A DNA stretch of 64,000 nucleotides from Suipraeoptans intestinalis (GTDB lineage: Bacteria; Bacillota; Clostridia; Lachnospirales; Lachnospiraceae). A program made the position numbers and the translations under genes. Location of the stretch: assembly GCF_009696485.1 (NCBI RefSeq), contig NZ_VULY01000018.1, positions 1,232,001 to 1,296,000 of the forward strand. The letters run 5' to 3'. Position 1 is the stretch's first letter. The number at the start of each line of letters is the position of its first letter. The notes beneath the pieces are model-generated. The model was not told where the DNA came from, ran no database searches, and worked only from the letters and a program-made list of their open reading frames with translations. Shown in pieces: positions 38,646 through 46,240 of this stretch.

Positions 38646-39425
38646 GTGAAAGGTCAATTATCTAAGGTTTTGGAGACTTGGAAGGGGTATTCTAAGAAAC
38701 GAAAAGGAGCTGTCATAGGAGCCTTTTTTCTTGTGCTTTTATGTGGCGGTTATGGAGTGTATGCGGCTTCTGGTTTTGAGACAGAAGGATTTTCGGAAGA
38801 AAAGAAGATGGCGTTGGATAAGAAACAGACGGAAAAGAAGGCGTCTGATCAAAAAAAGAACAGCGTGAAAAAGACAGATGAGCCAAAAGAGATAAACGAA
38901 AAGAAGGAGAACAAGGACACAGAGCAGAAAACAGGATCGGAAGCCGAAAAAGAAACGGATTCTAAAAAGAAAGCCCAAAAGGATGATTCTTCAGAAGCAA
39001 AAGAGGATAGTCGATCTTCTAAAGCGGAAACAGCAAAGAAGCAGGAAGAAAAGAAGGTGGCTTCAGCAGCGACTACTTCCAAAGAGGAAAAGAAAAGGGA
39101 ATGGGTACCTCCGGTATATGAAACCATTACTCATCCGGAAGAGGGACATTATGAGACGAAGGTGATCGTTCCGGCATATGAAACACAAAGACAGGTAGGA
39201 ACTTATGTATTGTCTAGTGACGGGGCAACTTTTTACGGGGAAGACGCTGTATTACAGTGGGGTGAGTATGCGCAGTCTAAAGGAAGAGGTTCCAATGTAA
39301 CGTCATATTCTACACAACCGTTATGGGAAACGTACACGGTTCCTGCTGTGACGGAGCAGGTTTGGGTGGTAGATAAAGCTGCCTGGGTAGAGAACAAATT
39401 AGTAAAAGAAGGGTATTATAAATAA
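38646..39425 (+). CDS. Single-pass membrane protein with Lys/Glu-rich stalk
   Basis: About 259 residues. The N-terminus is basic, then one hydrophobic segment (about 25-42, AVIGAFFLVLLCGGYGVYAA), which may be an uncleaved anchor or signal peptide. Residues about 50-145 are almost entirely Lys, Glu, Asp, Ser and Gln, a likely disordered stalk. The C-terminal 110 residues are different: THPEEGHYETKVIVPAYET, then a Trp/Tyr-rich domain with VWVVDKAAWVENK. That HYE..V.VPA and VVDKAAW pattern occurs in Gram-positive surface proteins; function is unknown. An alternative GTG start at 38610 adds 12 residues. A terminator follows. Confidence 0.7.
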   Translation: MKGQLSKVLETWKGYSKKRKGAVIGAFFLVLLCGGYGVYAASGFETEGFSEEKKMALDKKQTEKKASDQKKNSVKKTDEPKEINEKKENKDTEQKTGSEAEKETDSKKKAQKDDSSEAKEDSRSSKAETAKKQEEKKVASAATTSKEEKKREWVPPVYETITHPEEGHYETKVIVPAYETQRQVGTYVLSSDGATFYGEDAVLQWGEYAQSKGRGSNVTSYSTQPLWETYTVPAVTEQVWVVDKAAWVENKLVKEGYYK

Positions 39426-39439
39426 TTCATGAATATGTC

Positions 39440-39471
39440 AAAAAGGAACAGAAAGAGCTGTTCCTTTTTTG
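39440..39471 (+). terminator. Terminator inside the element
   Basis: AAAAAGGAACAG pairs with CTGTTCCTTTTTT around AAAGAG. It separates the stalk-protein gene from the next XRE gene. Confidence 0.88.
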
Positions 39472-39504
39472 ATGGAGAAAAGCAGAGAAAGGTAGTTGGA
39501 CATC

Positions 39505-39906
39505 ATGGAATTATTGGAGTATTTAGGTAGAAATGTTGTAAGATTGAGAGAAAAAAAGGGAATGGAACAAAAGGATCTGGCTCTGCTTTTGGAGAGATCA
39601 CCTTCTACGCTTTGTAGCTTAGAAAAAGGACGTGTATATCCTCATTTTTCTATGGTGGAGCGATTGCAAAGGATTTTTGAAGTGGATGTATTGGAATTAC
39701 TTGGTTCTGAAGAAGAGATTGAGTTATGGAAAAGTGTACAGTTGTTTCAGAAGTTGCTGGTGTATGAAGGGCAGTTGCGAAGGTTTAGTGAAGCCGGAGA
39801 AGGGGAAAAAAGAGAGGAAGCGAAGTCATTATTGTATGCGCTTATGATTTTACGGGAAGCAATGAATGGTGTGTTAGAAAAACGATTGTATGAGCTGTTA
39901 AGTTAA
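39505..39906 (+). CDS. XRE-family transcriptional regulator
   Basis: A 133-residue protein with an N-terminal Cro/CI-type helix-turn-helix (VVRLREKKGMEQKDLALLLE, then RSPSTLCSLEKGRVYP, then FSMVERLQRIFEVDVLELLG), followed by about 65 helical residues that may dimerise or bind a partner. AAAGG lies 15 bases upstream of the ATG; an in-frame ATG at 39496 is the alternative. It lies 46 bases before the adhesin gene with no terminator between, so it may regulate or be co-transcribed with it. Confidence 0.85.
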   Translation: MELLEYLGRNVVRLREKKGMEQKDLALLLERSPSTLCSLEKGRVYPHFSMVERLQRIFEVDVLELLGSEEEIELWKSVQLFQKLLVYEGQLRRFSEAGEGEKREEAKSLLYALMILREAMNGVLEKRLYELLS

Positions 39907-39951
39907 AAAGATAAAAAAGTAGATCCTAGATAAGTGAATGGAGGAAGAAAA

Positions 39952-42597
39952 GTGAAACAATGGAAACGGTTAGCAGCACTGATGTTGTCGGTGGTGCTTT
40001 TTACATCATCTTTTGCAGGGAACGTATTTGCCAGTGAAACGGATACGGTTTCTATCGGAGGAGTGGAGATTCCAAAAGGTTTGGAATCGTATGTGGGAAA
40101 TGGGCGAAAAGATGTTTTGAAGAAAAAAAGTCGGCTTAGGAGTGCAGGAGATACGGTGAGAGTGACACCGGGAGGATCTGAAGCGTATGGCTCCTGGTTT
40201 ACCAATCGATTTACGGTGACTACTCCGGAAGGAAGTTTTGTAGGATTTTGTGCGGAACCAAATTCAGGAACGCCTAGCGGAAATTTTAGTGCGTCTATTT
40301 TGAACAATGATTTAATCAAATGGTGTTTGATAAAGTACATAAAAGACCCTAGCACATTTAACCTGGGGCATACGTCATATTATGCATCTCTTCATGCAAT
40401 TATAGGATACATATATGTTGGACAGACCACAGGATTGTCTTCTGGGGATGTACAGAATATTTCAAATTTTTTGAATGGTTCAATTGGTAAATATATCCGG
40501 AATCAGATTGCTGCGAATCAAGTTTTGTTTGAAGATGGCACCAGTGCTGCTTTAAGTGATTATGAATGTTATGTGGCTCTCAATAATCTACAGGATATCG
40601 TATGGGTACAGGAGTCACCTAGAGGGGAGCTGCGGTTAAAAAAGGTGTCCGCAGATCCTGGTATGACAGAGGGAAATAATTGCTATTCTTTGGAAGGAGC
40701 GGTGTATAAGGTCTACTTGATGGATGGAGTGACGGAGGTAGGAGAGTTTATAACAGATCGGGAAGGCGAGACTACACCGCTGTCACTTAAAGTGGGGAAT
40801 TATCTGGTAAAGGAAATACAGGCTCCGAAGGGATATGCCTTAGATCAAAAGAGCTATGTTGTGTCTATTTCCTCAAAGGCGGTGACCTGGGTGAATGGAG
40901 ATGTGGTAAAGGATGTTCCACAAAATGACCCGGCTATCGTGTGGGTTGGAAAAATTGATTTGGAAACGACACAAAATCTGCCGCAGGGAAGTGCTTCTCT
41001 TGCTGGGGCAAAGTTTCAAATTAAGTACTATAAAGGGTTATATGACACGGATCCAGCAGAGCAGGGAATCCAGGCAGAGCGGCAGTGGGTGTTATCAACG
41101 AATGAAAACGGATTTGCACAAATGGAAAAGAAGTATGTGATTTCTGGAGATGAATTTTATTTGGATAGTGCCGGAAGAGTTACTTTACCTCTTGGAACAG
41201 TTACGATTCAGGAGATTGAGCCACCGAAAGGGTATCTGTTGAATGATTCCACCGTGTATGTACGTCAGGTAAGAGAAGATGGAAATGTGGAGTCGGTAGA
41301 AACCTATGATCGTCCCGTGATTCAGGAAGAGGTGATCCGTGGCGGTGTTCAGATTGCCAAGTGGGATCAGGAAACACAGAAGGGGAAACCACAGGGAGCT
41401 GCCACGCTGGAAGGAGCGGTATTTGAGATCGTGAATCAGAGCGATCAGACTGTGAAGGTGAATGATATAGTATATCAGCCGGGAGAAGTGGTATATACAA
41501 TCCAGACGGATCAAAATGGGTTTGCAGCTACCGCTTCTGATCAGCTACCGTATGGAGATTATGTAATCCGGGAGAAGGAAGCACCGAAAGGGTATCTCAA
41601 GAAGGGTGTTTTGGAACGATCTTTTAAGATCCGGAAAGAGGGTGTGATAGTAGATCTGACGGATAAGGAAGGGACGATTCAGAATCAGCCGATCCGAGGA
41701 GATCTGGAAGGGATCAAGGTGGAAGATGGAAGTCTGAAGCGGATGGCAGGAGTTGCTTTTTCTATTACGTCTAAGACAACGGGAGAGTCCCATGTAGTTG
41801 TGACGGATGAAAATGGATATTTTTCTACGGAAGCACAGTGGAATCCTCATACGCAGCATACAAACCGGGGAGAAACCAGTGAAGATGGTGTGTGGTTTGG
41901 AAGTTCCGATCCGAATGATGAAGTGGGAGCGTTGCTGTATGATACGTATGTATTGAATGAGCTTCCCGGAAAATATAATAAGGGAAAAAAGATGATTCGG
42001 GACGTAGAGATTGTGATCCGGAAAAATAAGACGGTGGTTAATCTGGGAACTATTACAAATGATGAGGAGAAGCCGAACAAAATGAAGATCCATACTACAG
42101 CGGTCAATGAGTTTGGCGGAAAAGAGCTGACAGCAGCGAATCATCAGAAGTTTTTTGATCGGGTAAAGTTCTGGGGACATACCTATTTGGATCAGACAGT
42201 GACCTTTGAAGCGGTGTTGATGGATCCGGAAACAAAAAAGCCATTATTGATTGATGGGAAAGAGATCCGGAAGAAAAAAGAAGTTTTAATCGAATCTTCA
42301 GAAGGAGAGATTGACGTACCGTTTGAAATTGACGCTGCCTCGCTTGCCGGAAGGAAATTTGTTATTTTTGAGTATGCATATGACAGCAAGGGAGATCTGA
42401 TTGTGTCGGAAGAAAATTTGGAAAATGAAGATCAGACACTATATGTAAAAGAACGGTTGTTTTCTGTGAAAACAGGGGATGCTGTAAAGGTATTGCCGTT
42501 TGCTTTGTCGTTTTTGACAGCGGCAGGAATATTGGGAGTGGTGCTGTATCGGAAAAGGAAAGAAAGGAAAGCCGTGGAAGGAGAGACTATGCAGTAG
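39952..42597 (+). CDS. Thioester-domain / SpaA-repeat surface adhesin
   Basis: An 881-residue cell-surface protein. A signal peptide (1 to about 27) is followed by a thioester domain whose Cys is in VGFCAEPNSG (residue 100) and whose Gln is in NLQDIVW (residue 214), the pattern of TQXA adhesins that bind host or matrix amines. Then come about four SpaA-type isopeptide domains (about 225-310, 325-440, 455-560, 570-690; EIQAPKGYAL, EIEPPKGYLL and EKEAPKGYLK end the first three), and a VaFE-type ester-bond domain (about 700-830). The C-terminus has VKTGD (from 839), a hydrophobic helix and RKRKERK, a sorting signal without LPXTG. GTG start after TGGAGG. No sortase is in the element. Confidence 0.85.
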   Translation: MKQWKRLAALMLSVVLFTSSFAGNVFASETDTVSIGGVEIPKGLESYVGNGRKDVLKKKSRLRSAGDTVRVTPGGSEAYGSWFTNRFTVTTPEGSFVGFCAEPNSGTPSGNFSASILNNDLIKWCLIKYIKDPSTFNLGHTSYYASLHAIIGYIYVGQTTGLSSGDVQNISNFLNGSIGKYIRNQIAANQVLFEDGTSAALSDYECYVALNNLQDIVWVQESPRGELRLKKVSADPGMTEGNNCYSLEGAVYKVYLMDGVTEVGEFITDREGETTPLSLKVGNYLVKEIQAPKGYALDQKSYVVSISSKAVTWVNGDVVKDVPQNDPAIVWVGKIDLETTQNLPQGSASLAGAKFQIKYYKGLYDTDPAEQGIQAERQWVLSTNENGFAQMEKKYVISGDEFYLDSAGRVTLPLGTVTIQEIEPPKGYLLNDSTVYVRQVREDGNVESVETYDRPVIQEEVIRGGVQIAKWDQETQKGKPQGAATLEGAVFEIVNQSDQTVKVNDIVYQPGEVVYTIQTDQNGFAATASDQLPYGDYVIREKEAPKGYLKKGVLERSFKIRKEGVIVDLTDKEGTIQNQPIRGDLEGIKVEDGSLKRMAGVAFSITSKTTGESHVVVTDENGYFSTEAQWNPHTQHTNRGETSEDGVWFGSSDPNDEVGALLYDTYVLNELPGKYNKGKKMIRDVEIVIRKNKTVVNLGTITNDEEKPNKMKIHTTAVNEFGGKELTAANHQKFFDRVKFWGHTYLDQTVTFEAVLMDPETKKPLLIDGKEIRKKKEVLIESSEGEIDVPFEIDAASLAGRKFVIFEYAYDSKGDLIVSEENLENEDQTLYVKERLFSVKTGDAVKVLPFALSFLTAAGILGVVLYRKRKERKAVEGETMQ

Positions 42598-42640
42598 ACA
42601 GATTTTCAGGTGTTTCGATAGGATAAGTTTGTAAAAGTAG

Positions 42641-42680
42641 AGTTACTTTTTAGAGGAATTGTCCCGAAAAGTAACTTTTT
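42641..42680 (+). terminator. Terminator downstream of the adhesin gene
   Basis: AGTTACTTTT (42641-42650) pairs perfectly with AAAAGTAACT (42667-42676), ending in T5. It isolates the adhesin from the transfer genes. Confidence 0.88.
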
Positions 42681-42751
42681 AAGTTTTTATAGAAAACAAG
42701 AAGTAAGAAAATCAGGATAAACAAATAAAAATGTAAAAGGAGAAGATGTGT

Positions 42752-43087
42752 ATGAATAATTTACCAAAGGGTGCTGTCCCGGATATGGAAAAAAGTTTTG
42801 GAGTTTTGACATTTTTAGGATCGGATCCAGAACCGATTCGTAGAAGAAACAGTAGAGGAAATGCAGTGGTGATTGGAAGGCGGTATCGTTTGTTGTCAGA
42901 GACGCAGACAGGAGAGGAAATTGAAGTGATTGTAAAGGATTCTCAGCCTAAAAATCTGATGATGGGAGATGAAGTGATACTTTCCAATCCGATAGTAGAT
43001 TTTATTAGCGTAGACAGTCAGTTTCAGAATGGAAATCGGACGGTGCAGACAAGATTTAATGCAGATCAAATTGATCTGAAGGTATAA
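42752..43087 (+). CDS. DUF961 family protein (Tn916 Orf23/YdcP-like)
   Basis: A 111-residue protein of the DUF961 family, which occurs as a pair at the start of Tn916/ICEBs1-type transfer operons (Tn916 Orf22-Orf23, ICEBs1 YdcO-YdcP). Recognisable are DMEKSFGVLTFLGS near the N-terminus, RRYRLLSETQTGEEIEVIV and the C-terminal FNADQIDLKV. AGGAG lies nine bases before the ATG at 42752. The first DUF961 gene follows the adhesin terminator and begins the conjugation operon. Biochemical role in transfer is not well established; some members are reported as helicase processivity factors (HelP in ICEBs1). Confidence 0.85.
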   Translation: MNNLPKGAVPDMEKSFGVLTFLGSDPEPIRRRNSRGNAVVIGRRYRLLSETQTGEEIEVIVKDSQPKNLMMGDEVILSNPIVDFISVDSQFQNGNRTVQTRFNADQIDLKV

Positions 43088-43100
43088 GGAGGGTAAATAA

Positions 43101-43493
43101 ATGGCATTAAAACATACGGCAATTTTTTATGACTGCGAAAAAACATTTGGAGTGTTGAAATTTTTGTCCTATGAAGGAGTAAGAAATGTGTTTGACAATG
43201 AAAAGGGAGAAAAAACAGATGAGATCAAAAGCAGAGTGTATCGGCTGATCAGTGAAAGACAGGGGGAAGTGATTGAGGTTACGATTCCACCGGAGGTAGC
43301 AGAAAAAAATCTGAAGAAAGGTGCAACAGTTGTTCTGAAGGGGTTAAATATCCTACCTATTGCGAAAAGGGGGTATGGGTCGGATACGAATAATTACATT
43401 CAAGCGGAAGATCTTCTGGAAGTAGGAGGAGCGACGCAGAATGTTCCGCCGGTTCCCAGTTTTGGCAAGAAGGAAGATGGGAAGAAGGAATAG
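43101..43493 (+). CDS. DUF961 family protein (Tn916 Orf22-like)
   Basis: A 130-residue second member of the DUF961 pair. It shares the pattern of the preceding protein: DCEKTFGVLKFLSYEGV, RVYRLISERQGEVIEVTIP, LKKGATVVLKGLNILP and a closing QAEDLLEV. A Gly/Lys-rich tail of about 20 residues follows. GGAGG precedes the ATG, 13 bases after the first DUF961 gene, so the two are clearly co-transcribed. In ICEBs1 the corresponding protein helps the host helicase PcrA during element replication; the same role here is inference. Confidence 0.85.
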   Translation: MALKHTAIFYDCEKTFGVLKFLSYEGVRNVFDNEKGEKTDEIKSRVYRLISERQGEVIEVTIPPEVAEKNLKKGATVVLKGLNILPIAKRGYGSDTNNYIQAEDLLEVGGATQNVPPVPSFGKKEDGKKE

Positions 43494-43519
43494 AGGAGCT
43501 GCGTTAGAAGGGATTGTTT

Positions 43520-43540
43520 TATGCGGAAGAAAGAAAAGAG
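43520..43540 (+). repeat. 21-bp direct repeat, copy 1
   Basis: TATGCGGAAGAAAGAAAAGA plus a final G, identical to 46244-46264. This copy is upstream of the 43549 gene; the other covers the mobT start. Confidence 0.85.
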
Positions 43541-43548
43541 GAAAAAGT

Positions 43549-43986
43549 ATGATGGTGGATCGGATTGTTCGGACATTGCGAACGGTGGGAAGAGAGGAAG
43601 ACATTTATCGGGATGTGGTATTTCCGTTGAATGAAGAGGATATTTTAAAGTATTTTGAAGTAAAGGAACTGAATGAACTGCGGTTTGCGGATCATGTAGA
43701 CGGGAAAGTATCGGTGTCTAATTTTAACCGGATTATTCGAGAGGCTCCTGATCGAGCTGCAAAGATTGCAGATCAGATCGAGGTGACCGTCAAATACCTG
43801 AAGAAACGGATGGCAGCGAATCAGGATAAGAACTATAAAGGTCTTGTCGAGCAGCTGCCTTTGACTTTTGAAGATGGCATGGTTTGGAGCTGGTGCATGA
43901 AAGAACATTACAAGCATAAAGATGAAAAGGTGCATGTGAGGCGATCAAAGTATGACTTGTCCGTCTATTATGGAGACGTAGATTAG
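43549..43986 (+). CDS. Conserved element protein of unknown function
   Basis: A 145-residue protein I do not recognise. The longest frame begins at 43441 within the DUF961 gene; the first residues there are basic and look untranslated, and GAGG lies before the ATG at 43549. The N-terminal half has RTLRTVGREEDIYRDVVFPL and EEDILKYFEVKELNELRF, the middle is a helical segment with a KYLKKRMAAN stretch, and the C-terminus is beta-like. It lies between DUF961 and the coupling protein, where Tn916 itself has no extra gene. A 21-bp repeat shared with the mobT start region lies just upstream. Confidence 0.65.
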   Translation: MMVDRIVRTLRTVGREEDIYRDVVFPLNEEDILKYFEVKELNELRFADHVDGKVSVSNFNRIIREAPDRAAKIADQIEVTVKYLKKRMAANQDKNYKGLVEQLPLTFEDGMVWSWCMKEHYKHKDEKVHVRRSKYDLSVYYGDVD

Positions 43987-44033
43987 GAATGCTGGAGGAA
44001 TATGCTGGGAAACGATGGAGGAGGAAGTAGCAG

Positions 44034-45776
44034 ATGTGGGAAACAATTTGTCTATATTTTCACGCAAAAAAAATTCGTTATTGGCATAGGAATCTGTTTT
44101 GGATTTTCCGTCTCCTGCGTTTTTTTCTGCCACTGAGTTTGTTACTTGTTTGGTATGGCTGGGTAGTTGCCAGGAGGATCTATTTTTCCGGGGACTGGCA
44201 GGGATTTTTGCTTCGGGGAGAGGTTTCCTGGCAGGAATATGTATTAGTTCCCTGGTGGATATTTTTGGCAGTTCCTATTGTGTGGGGAATCAGTTGCATT
44301 ATTTGGGAAATCTTGTTTGATCGATTGTTTCCTGGATGGTATAGCCGTAGATTTCACTTGCAGCAGTTGTCCCGGATGATAGTGACAAATGGTTGGTTTG
44401 ATCGCAGGAGCCAGCAGGGAAAAGAACGGATCATCTGGTTTCCTCGGATATTTTATCGCATGGAGCAAGGCACGGTATTTTTGATGGTGGAAAATACCAT
44501 GGGGCGGTATCAGAGCCAGTTTTTGACATTGCAGCAGAAGGTGGAGACAGGAATTCTGTGTGAATTAATGGGGATAGAAGTAGGTGAACGCTATATCCGC
44601 TATCGGTTTTTGTACCAGTTGGAACGCTGCCGGATCAGGATAGAGCAGGTTTTGTGTCAGAAAGGTTCTTTGCTTTTGATGGAAGGCGTGGAATGGAAGT
44701 TTGATAAGCAGCCTCATGCTTTGATAGTCGGAGGAACCGGAGGTGGAAAGACATTTCTTATTTTGACACTGATTGAAAGCTTGCTAAAGGCAGGAGCAGA
44801 AGTTATAGTGTTGGATCCCAAAAGAGCGGACTTGTCTGATTTGGGACAGGTAATTCCTCAGGTATATAGCAAGAAAGAGGAGATGATCTCTAAAGTGATT
44901 CAATTTTATTTTGATATGTTGGACACTTATGATCGCTATAAGCATATGGAAGGATATTATACCGGATGTAATTATCGGGCAGTGGGACTTTCGCCACACT
45001 TTTTAGTGTTTGATGAATATGTGGCATTTATGGATATGCTGGGTTACAGTACAGCAGATAAGATCATGACGTATTTGCGAAAGATTGCTATGTTGGGTCG
45101 GCAGGTGGGATATTTTTTAATCCTTGCCTGTCAACGTCCAGACGCTAAATATTTTGCGGATGGTATGCGTGATCAGTTTCATCTTAGGATTGCTTTGGGA
45201 AGAAATTCTGAAATGGGTTATAGTATGGTGTTTGGATCGGAGGTAAAAAAGACATTTTTAAACCGAGATATTCCGGGACGGGGATATGTTGATCGTAATT
45301 TAGGGATTGTGCATGAATTTTATGCGCCTTATGTGCCGGAAGGATATGATTTTTTGGCACAGATGAAGAAATTAGGGTTTTGTTCTACGACACCTATTCT
45401 TCAGGAGGACTTATGGACATTGGAGCGTGGAGCAGAGGAGGAGCTGCGTTTAAGTGAGCGGACACAGCGGATTTTAATGGATATGGGAATTTATTCGGAT
45501 TCTTTGGAGAGACAGAAAGATGTTCGTTTAGAAGAAAGTAGCAGCTTGTTGCCGGATGATCGGAATGATGAAGCTGGATATGAGAATTCTATATTTGTTC
45601 GGGAAACAGAGCGATCTTTAAAGAGCCTTCGTGAGTCTTTTCATCTGACGCAATCAGAGTGTGCCAAAAAGCTGGGAATCAGTCGTCAGCGGTTATCAGA
45701 CTATGAATCAGGACGTGGGCTTAGCCAGGAAGTAGAGGATCGTCTACGCAGCCAGATGGAGAAGTGGTGTGATTGA
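44034..45776 (+). CDS. FtsK/SpoIIIE-type coupling protein (Tn916 Orf21/TcpA-like) with C-terminal HTH
   Basis: Pumps or delivers the relaxase-DNA complex to the mating channel. Two membrane segments (about 20-45 and 65-90) are followed by a P-loop ATPase with Walker A GGTGGGKTF (Lys at residue 239), Walker B-like HFLVFDEYVA, and LACQRPDAKYFADGMRDQFH, the FtsK/TcpA pattern. Residues about 525-575 form a separate helix-turn-helix of XRE type (LRESFHLTQSECAKKLGISR, then QRLSDYESGRG). That domain is unusual for the coupling protein. It lies directly upstream of oriT, so the HTH might dock the ATPase at oriT or autoregulate; that is inference. Confidence 0.9.
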   Translation: MWETICLYFHAKKIRYWHRNLFWIFRLLRFFLPLSLLLVWYGWVVARRIYFSGDWQGFLLRGEVSWQEYVLVPWWIFLAVPIVWGISCIIWEILFDRLFPGWYSRRFHLQQLSRMIVTNGWFDRRSQQGKERIIWFPRIFYRMEQGTVFLMVENTMGRYQSQFLTLQQKVETGILCELMGIEVGERYIRYRFLYQLERCRIRIEQVLCQKGSLLLMEGVEWKFDKQPHALIVGGTGGGKTFLILTLIESLLKAGAEVIVLDPKRADLSDLGQVIPQVYSKKEEMISKVIQFYFDMLDTYDRYKHMEGYYTGCNYRAVGLSPHFLVFDEYVAFMDMLGYSTADKIMTYLRKIAMLGRQVGYFLILACQRPDAKYFADGMRDQFHLRIALGRNSEMGYSMVFGSEVKKTFLNRDIPGRGYVDRNLGIVHEFYAPYVPEGYDFLAQMKKLGFCSTTPILQEDLWTLERGAEEELRLSERTQRILMDMGIYSDSLERQKDVRLEESSSLLPDDRNDEAGYENSIFVRETERSLKSLRESFHLTQSECAKKLGISRQRLSDYESGRGLSQEVEDRLRSQMEKWCD

Positions 45777-45791
45777 AAATTGGTGTGTGAT

Positions 45792-45920
45792 CAGGTAGGC
45801 AGAAATGCCGCAGGCAAGAAAGCCGTCAGGCTTGGCTGCCGCAGGCATGAAATGCTACCTGCGAAAGGGGGCGAATGCCCCCTTTCGCACACCTTTACCC
45901 CCGTTCACTAACAGGGGGGT
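45792..45920 (+). other. oriT: Origin of transfer (oriT) with nic-site hairpin
   Basis: Noncoding, between the coupling-protein and relaxase genes as in Tn916. It holds an outer inverted repeat CAGGTAG/CTACCTG (45792-45798, 45855-45861), two TGCCGCAGGC repeats, a perfect 12-bp hairpin (45861-45872 with 45877-45888), and ACCCCC..GGGGGGT (45897-45920) around GTTCACTAACA. The last resembles the ICEBs1 nic region (CCCCC..CTAACAGGGGG), where the MobT/NicK relaxase cuts. The remaining 320 bases to mobT contain a terminator and an 8-bp palindrome (46117-46135). Confidence 0.85.
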
Positions 45921-45983
45921 AGTAATGTAAACACAAAACCTGAGAAACCCTAGATTTTACAAGGCTTTGCAAGGGTTTTTCAA

Positions 45984-46020
45984 AGTGTAACATTGAGGGT
46001 CAAATGTTACACTTTTTTTT
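45984..46020 (+). terminator. Terminator between oriT and the relaxase gene
   Basis: AGTGTAACATT pairs with AATGTTACACT around GAGGGTCA-like bases, followed by T8. Either it ends the DUF961-coupling protein transcript, or read-through past it feeds the relaxase operon. Confidence 0.85.
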
Positions 46021-46240
46021 AAGCTGTTTTTGTTAGGAGATTTTGGAGATCTTAGATTAAAAAAATAACGGAGAAAACCGGATTTAAACAGGAAAAAGAG
46101 AAGAAAGAAGAGCAAAATGATCACGAAGTGATCATGCGCTAGACCCGCGGTAGGCGGCAAAGAGTAAAGGAGGGACAGAAGAAGTTCGGCTTTGAAAACA
46201 TAGTGAGGATCAAAAAACGAAAAGAAAAGGTTGAAGAAGT

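Noticed and set aside
46117..46135. Perfect palindrome ATGATCAC-GAA-GTGATCAT upstream of mobT as a second oriT or operator
   Set aside because: It has no T run and no nic-like core. It may be a regulator site, but nothing links it to a specific protein, so it is only noted here.
45777..46240. Tandem or phage-like features in the oriT gap as an integration site
   Set aside because: The repeats fit oriT structure between coupling protein and relaxase genes; there is no second copy elsewhere in the window.
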